Shown in pieces: positions 1 to 12,300 of a stretch of 64,000 nt of DNA. Within the stretch, counting starts at the first letter, position 1; each line of letters opens with the position of its first letter. Both the position numbers and the translations under genes were made by a program. The notes below the pieces were generated by a model. That model was not told the origin of the DNA. It searched no databases and saw only the letters and a program-made list of their open reading frames with translations. Origin of the DNA: Angiostrongylus vasorum (lineage: Eukaryota > Nematoda > Chromadorea > Rhabditida > Metastrongylidae); assembly GCA_018806985.1 (NCBI GenBank), contig JADANN010000349.1:482501-546500 (forward strand), read 5' to 3'.

Positions 1-95
1 CAATAACACTTACGAAAAAGACGAAAAACTCTATGGTAATTACATGGTCAACAGCTTCTCGAAAAAAAACTCATCGCTTTTTTTGTGCCTTCCAA
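1..95 (-). mobile_element. Fragment of the Penelope-like terminal region
   Basis: AATTACATGGTCAACAGCTT and CTCGAAAAAAAACTCATCGC match 24270-24325 with small changes. Cut by the window edge. Confidence 0.45.
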
Positions 96-541
96 TGAGG
101 AAGATTAGAACAGCTGATTATAGTCGCATAAGGTTGATGACTGCACCATCCCACATCAGAAATTGATGTGAACATACAGGGAGTAGGGTCGCGTATGACC
201 TCTGGGCATTCATCCCTGCTATTCATTGTAGGGTTTTTGGTATTTATTCAAAAAGCCTCAAGAAGTTTTTGTCTGAATAGCGTCACAACGAGATGGTGAT
301 GGTGGTGGAAGGAAGGGGTGGGCGATTGTTGGGAATGAGGACAAATGACCTCTTTGTTCATGAAGCGTACTACCTGGAGCTGTGGTGTTTGGGACGCTTT
401 CATGAATAATTGCGGATGCCTATTAGCAGCCCCATTATGTTATGCAAATTTCATTGTTGAGCATGTGTGTGGATGTATGAGTACACGAATGACCATTTGC
501 AAATTACTATTAAATCCCGGACTACGTGATATGAATTTCAG

Positions 542-3398
542 GATTCGCACAGAAATTGCATCCGGAGCATGGTGCCCAAAACCACAAATACATAGCAGTA
601 GTTATGAATTCTTGCAGGTAATATAGTCTTTGACATTTTCGTGAATGTAATTACAAACACAGGAGGGCATGTGGCGCAGTAGTCGGAAGCGCTTTGCAAC
701 ACACACGTGGAAACGATCTCCGCAACCATGGCCCACCAAGCCTTCCATGCCTCTGGGGTCGGCAAATTGGTACCAGACATGTCGAGTAGGATAGCTGCAC
801 TGGCTTGATACATCGGTAGACCATCGCGAGTCATTGTAAAGGCCAGATATTCATTCAATCACCTCCAAACGATGCTTAGTGAAGTCGAATGCATGGCGCA
901 TCCCTCAAGGATTGATCAACGCTGAGAGCTTTGTCTTTTTAGATTTTTAATTACAAAAAACAATTGAGAATCTTAGAATTTCAATGATTCAAGATGTTTC
1001 TCTGAACAGCTTTTGTATCCAAGTATTTCCTTTTATACTAATCTTCATAATACTAATAACACTTTCAGTACTTGCTACTTACTTACTATACTTACTTAGT
1101 CTTCATTGCTAATAATATTTTATTAGGGTTCCTATATGGGGTACTGTGTATGTAGCTTGTGTGTGTAAAGCGCATAGAACATGTGATTAAGAGCATTGGT
1201 ACACATCACGAGATGTTGATGGTATCATACAATGGCGATAACTCTTTACGAGCTTCCATCATCATACATACATCTAACACCTGCTCTAACGGTATGGGGG
1301 TCGTTAAGTGACCTTCGTTAAGAGGATGGCAATGTGGAAGACAAACAGAAGAGCAATTGCGATCACTGTTGAAAGTCTGATTTTGCCAATGTGAAGGAAA
1401 CAGTGAAAAAAACAACATCGAAGCTTCAGCTATTCATTGATTTACAGAGATGATGGATTATGCATTCATGTAAAAATAATGAATTGTTTCATTATCAGAG
1501 CTATCAACAAACTTTGCTGTGTCACGATTTTCGCACGTTGCTGCTGTCTAGCTTTTAACGATTACTTCTTGCTCAAGCACCTCCATGTAGCATTTTTCGG
1601 AAATTTCATTTCCAGTAGTTTTAGAACTGTTTAAATTACGCATAGATCGGAAAACGGGTTTTGAACGCACAGTGCACAGGTTGTAATTGAGGTTCCATAC
1701 CGGACTCGTAAGTTCTTATGGCGTACTAAGAACTTCGTTCTCTGAAAACTAACCGTGGATTCTAAGCCTAAAACCAAGGTTCAGAATTTAACAATTGCGT
1801 GTCGTGAGAAAGGAATTGGCAAGCTGGAAGAGTTCGTTATAAATGCATGCCGCCTGAAGTTAGTGAGGAACAGCGTGGTCGTCGTTATGAATATTGATCT
1901 TTATTTCTTTCACGCTATGAAAATGTGTGTTTCTCGATCACATTTAACACTCGATAACAATGGATTCCTTGCGAAAATCGGAGATGTCCAGTTCGGGGAT
2001 TGGGCTGAGACGAAGCTTCTAAGCATTTTTCCAATGCCTAATTTGCACCGAAAGATAGTTATGATTGTTTTTTCGCTTTCCGACAAAAATGAGGTCGTCG
2101 TTGTTTGCATAAAGATCACAATGAAGTAGTTTACGACATCGATGTACGTGGCTACACGTTGTACAACTAAATCTACAGTGTTAACTTTATACTTACTGCC
2201 TACTATAATTTTTCGGTAGAGTATTATGTGAAATGCAACCATAATGATGCTGAGATATTTGCAGAACTCCAGACCGCAGGTGTCTGCGGTGGGAATCGAA
2301 CACACTTTCCCGGAGCTAACGCATTCACCACCACGCCATGCAAATCCTTAGTGTCACCTTTCTCTGAGCTAGTTTTCTACTTAACAGAGCCAACAGCACC
2401 CATCCGTTATTATAGTTTAAACTCTTCAGTATTTAAAAGAGTTACTCTGCAAAACTCTTTTCGCAATCGTTCTCATACCACCTTCTACTATTCATCCCCC
2501 TTTCATAAGCATCTCTCGACAAGGAGAGGAAATTTTCAACAACTAAACAGCTGCCAAAATTGCTTTAAATGCCTTCGTACCTTCCATATTTTTGGGACTG
2601 CATGAATCTAGACATAACTATTTGAATTCACTGTGCGAAGCCAAAACAATTTTTGCGCAGATGTAGAAAGCGCGAGGCTCTCAGTTCCTTGGTAATGCGT
2701 GTTAAGAAACACTCTGAGAAGTTCTCACGAATCTGAACCGAATGTTGTTACTCAGCATTATTCAGTTTAGAATAATTGTCAAATAAAATTCTCACGGAAC
2801 CCTTTTATTGCTTCTAAATTCAAGGCTTCCCCATCTTTCATTGCTTATGGAGTGAGCTGGGCTTTATCTGGGATTCCACGAAAAGGATCTCTAGCGGCAC
2901 TAAAACGTTTCAACAGAGCGTTTGATTTGATACGTCGTTTTCGTTGAAAATCAGCTACACTCCATGCACAATAACCCTGTCACGTTTCCTTGAGGGAGCA
3001 TATTTCCTAAATTCTCAGCGATTTCCTCAACGCATAAGTTTCTTTTATCTAAATTTGCGATTTAGAAGAAGACGTAAGTTTCTTTTATTCTCAAAGGAAG
3101 CTTGTTTTCATGAGACGAGTGATTTTTCATAAACTTGATTTGGCCATGATACGCAATAATGCAGACTAAAACCATCTTGGTTTTCTTCTCTATAACTGTT
3201 TACGACTATAAAGTATGCCATGCCAAAGATTTACTTATATTGTAGATCAATCTTGAAAGCATCTACATCGTCACAGCTGTTGAAACTCAAGGACGGTACG
3301 GTAATGGCACAGGGCGTGAGTTCGTATCCGAGTATATGATCGACTATTTGAGACCTGGCAGCAAATGGATTCGATATCGTAATCGAAGTGGACATACG
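542..3398 (+). CDS. ddr: DDR exons 542-617 and 3246-3398: first discoidin (F5/8 type C) domain
   Basis: The first exon (acceptor TTTCAG, donor CAG/GTAATA) reads a discoidin core containing GAWCPK and ends in YEFLQ, the position where DDRs have EYLQ. The second exon (153 nt, phase 0 at both ends, donor ACG/GTATGC) continues INLESIYIV, then [23 protein letters not shown], and WIRYRNRSG. The run [12 protein letters not shown] and the RPG..KW..YRN motif are hallmarks of DDR discoidin domains and form part of the collagen-binding fold. The 2.6-kb intron between them carries a SINE-A, a SINE-M and otherwise unassigned DNA. Confidence 0.88.
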
Positions 3399-6300
3399 GT
3401 ATGCGTAGATTTCCTTAAATTGACACCCTTAATGACATCACAAAAAGCCGAGATTTTTTTCACAGAAACCACAGTCGGAGTATAAGCACTTTAACTGCTT
3501 CTGTTTTTAATGAAAACCGTTCCTCCAGCCCATTCAAACATTACATCTTCAAGAGTCTGCGTGTGAATAAGACGATATTTGGCTCATGATGATATTTGAA
3601 AAATTTACAAGTATCACCACAAATGCTGCAATATTTTATCGTTTAGATGTGATGTTATAAACAGTGCCATTGTAAGCACAAGGATGCTGAGACGCTAGCA
3701 AAATTCGGAATCTCTATCTAGGCTTTGAACTTACGCATACCCTTTCCGTGAGCTCACATGCTATCCACCACACCAATCGAGGCTCATTGTTTTGCCTTCC
3801 TCTCAACTAGTTTCTTCATCTAACGGTGCTATCAGCAATCATCTATCAGCATGGCACCCTGCCGTGAAAAAAAGAATGGGCAGTTAATAAAAGTAAAAAT
3901 TTTATAGTTTTAAATTTGATTATAGCTCCAAATAGGCTTGTAAATTTCCAGTATTTTTGAAAGACAATGAAAGGAAATGTAAAAGAAAGTAACTCTTGCA
4001 TAGGATGTTGTATATTATCCGTATCATCAGTAATCTCATTAATCATCCAGTGAGTGGGCCGTTGGTAAAATGTGTTCATTTATTACCATCGTGCACTGCG
4101 GCTGTCAAGTGAGATAGACTCGCTAGTGGGACAAAATGATCACCACACTTCTGAGACGATTGACGTTTATTCTTATTGTTCATGACAAAAAAAGTGTGCT
4201 ATTAGGCTGCCCTTTCTTCGTTACTGGATTGCATTTAACCAACAAGCTCACCCAGGAAAAAGAGCTCAACAGTCTAATAGACTGGAAAACTTCAGATTAG
4301 AAAAGGTTCGACATTTCCATCCGTCCGGCATCCTAGTTACAATTGAATCTGTGTTTGATCAGCCACTAATTGAAAACAACGTATTGCATCAAAAAATATG
4401 ATGTTCAGAATCAGCTGGGCACTTCGGCCGGTGAGAATTGTACTCCAGTATAACTTCAGTGATGCAAAACTCCCGGACCGCAGATGTTTACGGTGGGGAA
4501 CGAACCCGCTACCCTTTCCAGGAGCTAACTCGTTCACTGCAACACCATGTGGGCACATTGTTTCGCCTGTCCCTCAGCTAGTTCTGTCGATCAGTGCCAT
4601 CAACAACTACCCGAAAGCGGGTTTGATCTGGGGAGCCGGACTAGGCAGTGAACCCACCCAGTTATGCTGGGACTGTAGTTATAAAAACAAGAGTAAGCAG
4701 TAAATAATAAGTTAAAATTGCGATTATAACGACACCTTCAGCTTAACAGCGTTCATTGCCGTTTTGGGCTCCCCGGATCAATCCATCTGACCTGTTATTG
4801 CTGATGGCACTGATCGACAGAACTAGCTGAGGGACAGGCGAAACAATGTGCCTACATGGTGTTGTGGTGAACGAGTTAGCTGCTGGAAATGGTAAAAACG
4901 CGTTCGTTCCCTATCGTAAACATCTGCGGTCTGGAGTTTTGCAAATATCTCAGAATCACAGAGGTTATATTTTGCAACATACCCCGCCATTATAAGAGTA
5001 GGCAGTAAATAATAAGCTAAATTGCCCTCCAATAGTTAGAGCTCCGTGACGTGCTAGCTCACTTTCAATTTCTGAGCTAATCAGGCTCCCCGTTTCCCAG
5101 GGACCACTCAATTCGAAAGCAAAGTTTTCTAGGATGATAAAAGTGGCGAACTGATATGTCGATATGCCATTCCGTCTATTTTGTAGGTTAAATGTACATT
5201 CACTATACTTTCAAGAATTTACCGCCTCTTCGTGGCTGGGAGGTGTTCATGGGTGTCGGGCAGCGACGTACAGAGGGGATTCGTTCCCCGGCAGGGTCTG
5301 TCAAGCTGGGAAGGAGTCCGGCGTTTTCATCAGGAAGCCCAGCTAAAAAGTAAACCAATACCAGGGTCTACCACCGTTCTGGTATGAAACTAGTCGCAGG
5401 GTGGCAAATCTCCCTCTGTTCCACAAAGACTGACAACTGCTTGTGGTGGTGAAGACCTGAGGGCAGACTTTGGCCAGGCTGACCTCGGGAATCCAGGAAA
5501 CCACAACGGCTAGACCAGAAAAACTCTGAAAAAACGAAAACTATGCTGAGCCCCGCAAAACCAGTGAAGACGGGCCATCCAAGTAAGTATCCAAGTGGAT
5601 GTACCTTCAATTACCTATGCGATTTCTCAAAGGACTCGAATTCATGGAGCATCCCTAAGAGATTGATCAACACCAAATCGGTACTCTACCGCAAGTAACT
5701 GTATCCGCAAACTAACTGTTCAGTCATAACTTCGATGCTTAGTGCATTTACAGCTGAGGTATTCGAAGTTGCTTGCTAGATTCTATCGTGGAAAACTTTT
5801 GGAGAAATCTGAAGATTCCCAGGACCGACTTTCCTTTAAGCTTGGGACTGATCAATAACACATTGCTTCCTTGATGAGCAAACACGAGGTCTTTAACAGA
5901 AAGATTTATTCAACATGATAGTGAGTGACGTTTCCGTGCGTTCGCCTTCTACAGAACCTGCAGGAGTCAACTCGACGTTGAACATGCACGAAACCGCGGA
6001 AAGTTCGCAAAAATAAGTTCATAAAGACGCAACCAAGTGAATTTGGACGAACGGATAACCGAGGTGATGAAAATCATCAGTAGTATACAGAAAATAAGGT
6101 GTAACAAACCAGTAACGATTTCAACATTTTGCAATCTTAACTCGTCCTACTAGTGACGCCTTTGAATTCGTGTTTCTTATGAGCCAACCATATTTGTTTC
6201 GTAAGGCACAGAATAGCTTTTCGGTCCGGAAGCTTTTTTCGGTATTCTTATATTGGTTCATTAAGCTGAAGAAAGCACGCCTACTGTTAAACTTTGATTT

Positions 6301-9300
6301 ACAGCTGATGACTGCTAATCATGAAACGACGATGGCAGTGCGACGAGTGCTCGTTCCGCCCATAGTCGCTTCACGAATACGAATCGTACCTCATTCGAAA
6401 CAAATGCGAACGATTTGCTTACGGATGGAACTATATGGATGTCTTCATAGGAATGGTTTGTTGTTCTATTCAACCTTACCGGCCGGTTCACGTGTCGGAG
6501 GCGTTGATTTTCGAGATAAGACATTCGAAAACAGCGACTTATACACAGAAACAGGCATAAAAAGAGGTCTCGGTCTTCTGAGTGATGGCTACGTTTCTGA
6601 AAACTCTCCATTCGATGGAAACAATCCTAATGGTTCCTGGATTGGTTGGAGTAAACACCATACTGGTTAGAATTAGGCGCATAATAGAAGGATTATTTAA
6701 AAAAGAACAATATTGGGAAGGTTGATGAGATTTTATTCAGATGGCATTGTAACGTTACTCTTTGAATTTGACCAGTTACGAATTTTTTCTGGAGTTTTGC
6801 TAGCCGCCTATGGTCGAATCAACAGCATCGACGTGATATTTAGGTACAGTTCTGGCTTTTCAGTGGATAACTGACTTTTTTATGTGACTGAAATGGGACA
6901 CGTCATCGTCAGAAGTTTTTCTTATTTTATTAAACCGCCTGCCGAACTTTTGATATAGAAATTTGTCGCATTTGGAAATGTGATTTCTCATCACAGTATA
7001 TTATTTTACTTTTCATTTTATTTTATTTGACCCGTCCTCACGTCTACTGTGTGGACCTCAGCACTTCTCACATCCAGTTTGTTTCCTCGCATCCATTGTT
7101 CACGAAAGGTCTTCCAAGTTCCTACGTGTGGCTTCGGTCGCTGCTTGAAGATTTAATTTCTTGTTGAGTGTCGTAGAATGCTGGTCGAGCAATTTTCCGT
7201 GGAATTCTGAAATAGCCGGGCTGGAGAGTTCCCAATTGGAGCACAGAGAGTGATTTTTTTTCTAGAGAAGTCCGGTACCAATTTCTCGACCCCGGAGGGA
7301 TGAGAAGCTTGGTCCGCCCGGAGCGAAGTCGAACTAGCACCAAGTTCGTGATGACGCAGCACCACAACCACTGTACTAGCTGTCACATCATGGTGTATGC
7401 TACGTGGTTTAGACTTAAACTTGTTGCGGTATTTCTCAAGATAGCTGCTTTCTATCAAACTCAGCACTGATGAATAATTCGCTGTTTTCTTGATAAGCAC
7501 ACACGAGGTTGTTACCATGTTATCTATTTACAGTAGTTAATTATTCGGCAGAGTTCACTTTCCTCTGAATCTGGGAAGCTCAAATTCATCCTAGTCAATC
7601 CAGTCAGCCAAATACATTCACAACATCAGTAGAAAAACCATGAATGCGGAAAGGAAAGAGCCAACGGAAAGAATAACATGCTTTTTAGCTCTAGTACATA
7701 CCTAGACCACGGATCTTCCTCACACAAGAGGTCTCGAGTCGGTTAGTCGCGAGGCTACGTGGCGCGTCCCCAGGTGGCGGATAGGGGGGTTAATCGCTGA
7801 TCAAAAGCGACCTTTGCTTCCCTGAGACGCAGGTGAATCTAAGGGGATGGACTTCTTGTTTCTGCTGCGCCGATTTGGCACATAGTTTCTGTATTTGCTA
7901 GGCGTATTCTCTCATGCGTGTGTGGGTGCGTTCTCGCTTATGCGGATTGTATTCTACGATGTCAATTCGGCCAAAAGCCTGCAATAAAGTGACAAGGAGT
8001 ATATAGGAGGCGGTTAGGAGCCGCTTCCAACAAATAAGCTCCGTGTTCACTCTGGGAGAGGCTGGCAAGCCACCCGTGAGTATACCCAGCTCCCACGTTC
8101 AGAGCCCAGCAAGCTATACGTGGGTATCAAAATGCTAAACACAGTAAAGAAAAAAATACGAGCCTCATTCCCTGACCCCGAAAGAGCCCCCAATTTTGCA
8201 GCGTTGGATAGGGACGAGTACGGAGAGGCTGCTAAAATCTCAGGGCCAGTGGAAGCTGCTGGATTACAAAGAACTATGGTGATGATCTGTACCTACAATG
8301 CACGTACACTTGCATCCGAGTCCCTCGATAGAAGACTTGCTCATGCAGACAAGAAGGCTAAGGTACGACGTCATCGGCTTGGCCGAGACGAGAGGACGTC
8401 ACCCATTGAACGCCGTCTATGAGACCGGAGAAGAAACTGTTCCTCGGAACATGCGACAGTAGAGGAGTTGGCGGCGTCGGTGTTCTCGTCAAAACGAGTT
8501 TGTCCATGAACATCGATCCATTCAAACAACTAACAACCCGAATCGGACGTTTACGGCTAAAAAGATATGGATCAAAAACTGGCTTTGACAATCTTCGTCG
8601 TTTACGTGCCGACATCAAACTATGACGAAGAAGAAGTCAAAGCGTTCTATATGGACTAGGAGAAGTTCTGCAGGGAAGACCATACATTCTTCAAGGTCAA
8701 CATTGGAGAATTCAACGCCAAGGTTGGACCAAGAAGAACGTATGAAGAACGTCACATTGGGAACCCATGGATTAGAATGGAACGAAACAGGGTGAGCGGC
8801 TCTCTGAGTTTATCATGACGACCAAGACCATCCATGGTAACTCGCAATTCCAGAAAGTCCCACTCCTCAATGCTGGACGTGGCAGTCTCCCCAATGGAGA
8901 GTACAATAACGAAATAGACCGCGTCATAGTAAATAGAAGGTTTTGCCTAACCGATGTCGCTGTTGTCCTAAAATTGTACACAGGATCACTCATACCACCG
9001 TCTCCTTCGTGCAAGATTCTGTTTCTCGCGGAGAGGAGAAAAAAGCCGCTAAATTCGAAAAGCGAGGTCCCAGGACAACTGCAAACTGGGGCTTATTTAC
9101 CCATTAATTAATTAGTCAAAATTCATTAGTCGGCTGTTGGAAAGATGCCGTTATCGATAAACATCGACGAAGAATACGATCGGCTCATTCAACATCTTCA
9201 CGTTAGCGCTATGAAAGCTGGGAGTTCGATAGTTACCAAGAGACGTCTCTTCCCAGAAACACTCGAGCTGATACGCCAGCGTGGAATCGCACGAGCTGCA

Positions 9301-12300
9301 GACAACCGCCAACTAAACGTTCGGAACTTGCAAAACAATGCAGACAGGCGATAAAGAGAAGATCTTAAAGAAATAGAAGAGCAGCAGTAATGGTCGAAAC
9401 TGCAGAGGACTGGGAAAAAGCATTCGCAAAAGCACACCGAACGCTTCGCCAATTACAAAGACCAAGATGATTGCACTCCGACGCTCAGACGGAACAGTTA
9501 CAGCTGTCCAGAAAAGGCAATGGTGAAAATCATTCACGAATACTACTCAGATCTCTTCGATAGCCACGCCCACTCTCATATGAAATAAAGGAGGATGGAT
9601 ATGTTGTCCCCACCGGTTCTCCCCTTTGAAATCTGACATGCTATTTCGTCGGTGAAAAATCGAACAGCACCCGGTCCGGACAGGATAAGATCAGAACACC
9701 TTGAAGAACCTTCCGCCAGTCCCTCGTAAACACACTGGCTCGGCTCTTCACACGTTACCTGTCTGAATGCAAGGTCCCCCTACTCAGTAGAAGACCAGCA
9801 GGACCGTGTTATTGTTCAAGAACGGGTGACCTATACGATATCGGCAACTATCGCCCAATCTGCCTGCTATCTGTCGTCTACAAACTTTTCACTCGAGTCA
9901 TCGCTAAACAGGATTGACAGAACACTGGACGAAGGACAGCCATGTGAGCAAGCAGGGTTTTCGAAAAGATTTACTACGATGGACCACATCCACGCGATAA
10001 CAAGACTCATTGAAGTATCGCGAAAGTACAAAAGACCGCTCTGTCTCACTTTCATCGATTTAAAGAAGGGCCTTTGACTCAATTGAGATAGAAGCAGTCA
10101 TGGAAGCCCTTGATAGTCAAGGAGTCCCTACTCAGTACATAAAGATTCTTCGTGAGCTGTACAAAAATTTCACAACCAAGATATCACCATTCTACAACGA
10201 TATTAACATTGACGTCAAAAGAGGTGTTAGGCAAGGCGATACCATCTCGCCAAAAGTTATTTACCGCCACCCTCCAGAAATGTCGTGCGAACATTGGAAT
10301 GGGATAATATGGGAGTGAAAATCGATGGTCGGCAGTTACACCATCTTTGCTTTGCTGATGACATCGTCCTTATAAACACCAAACATTAGCCAAGCGGAAC
10401 GTATGCTTGCCGACTTTGATAAAGCCTGTGGAAAAGATTGGTCTTCGACTAAATCTCACAAAAACGATGTTCATGAAGAACGGATTGGTTTCGTATGCAC
10501 ATACATTATATATACACAAGTCTCGTAGCCACGCGCAACGACAAATATCTCCGAATGCTCCAGTTATGTCTATCTAGATCGGGAAATCAATATGATGAAC
10601 GACTTAGCTCCAGAGTTGAGCAGAAGCAAACGAGCGGGCTTGGGGAAGCTTTCAAGAGCATCGATAGATGTAGTGAAGAGAACAAAGAACACCCGACTCC
10701 ATGCCCACCTTTTCGACTCAGCGGTACTTCCTTGCCCTAACGTATGCGTCAGAAAGCTTGGTCGCTGCGTAAGCAGGATGAAAGATTATTCAGCGTTTTT
10801 GAACAGGCAGTCGAAGGAACGATGCTAAGAGTATCCCTGTTTCACACAAGTAAGGGATGGGATCCGAAGCTCCGACCTGCGTCAACAATCAAAAATCAAA
10901 GACGCCGTTCTGTACTCCAAACAGTCGAAGATAAGGTGGGCCGGACACTTAATGCGTATGAATGACAACCGATGGACAATAGCCGTTAGTGACTGGATTC
11001 CTCAGGATTTCAAACGCACTGCAGGAAGACCACCGATCCGATGACCAGAGTTCTTCACGAAGAGCCTAGAAGAAAGATATGATGTTCGACGAGTCCCTAG
11101 AGCGAGCAGAACCCACTGGGCTACTTTTGCACGCGACAGGGGAAAAATGGAAGACTTACTGGCGCCCGCTTGAGTCACTCGACGATCAACGGGACTACCG
11201 GTGATACAGGTGACACCTACCCAGCTGCTCAAAACACATCCCAGCCACTATCACAAATACGCAATTATTCCTGGATCTTTAGTGATGCTGAGATATTTGC
11301 AATACTCTGGACCGCAGGTGTCTGCGGTGGGGAACAAACGCACTGTTGTCCTTTCGGGAAACAACGCGTTTAACCACCACACCATGCGGGTCCTTCGTTT
11401 CGCCCATCTCTCAGCTAGTTCTGTCGATCTCTGTCGTCAGCAATCACCCATTAGCGGGATTGATCTGGGGAGCCCAAATCGGCAACAAACCTAGTTAAGC
11501 TGAGACTGTAGTTTTCATCACAATCTTAATTTATTATTTAGTGCCCTCTCTTCTTAATGGCAGGGGTATATTGCGAAATATAACTTCAATGATGCTGAGA
11601 TATTTGCAAAACTCTGGACCGCAGGTGCCTGCGGTGGGGAACGAGCGCGTTATTGTCGTTTCCGGTGTGATCCCTCAATTCAGCTAATGGGTGATTGCTG
11701 ACAGCAGAAGATCGATAGGACTAGCTGAGAGACAGGAGAAATGAAGGACCCGCATGGTGTGGTGGTGGACGCGTCACTTCCCGGAAAGGCCAATAACGCG
11801 TTCATTCCCCACCGCGGGACATCATGTGGTCCGGAATTTTGCAAATATCTCAGCATCATTGAGTTATATTTCGCAATATACGCTGCCATTAAAAAGAGTA
11901 GGCAGTAAATAATGAGTTAAGATTATTCCTAGATCGTTTATATAACGTGCGTCCTAAAAACGCTTACGTGATGGAGTCGTTTGAGGTTACCACACTTCCT
12001 ACAAACGAGTCGAAAGACTCCGTCATTCAAGCTATCCTCGAAGTGCTTATATAACAAGAACAACAACTACAACAGCAATAAACATGTTCGCCTTATCGAT
12101 TTTGCTCGCTTGAAAGAGTGCCGAACCACTCAATTTTTAGATGTTCAGCGAAATATTTAGCAAAATGAGAGGGTTGACAATTTGGCAGTGACTAGCATCA
12201 ACCCTTACCATTGCGTTTCTGTCCATATTAGAAGCTCTAGTAATCGATGTCTTGTCATCACTGTAATTTAGATATTGTACATATAAATGATTGTTTTATA

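Noticed and set aside
345..541. Start of the frame at 345 as the DDR start codon
   Set aside because: Only the part after the TTTCAG at 541 matches DDR; a discoidin domain needs about 40 more residues upstream, so the start lies outside the window.
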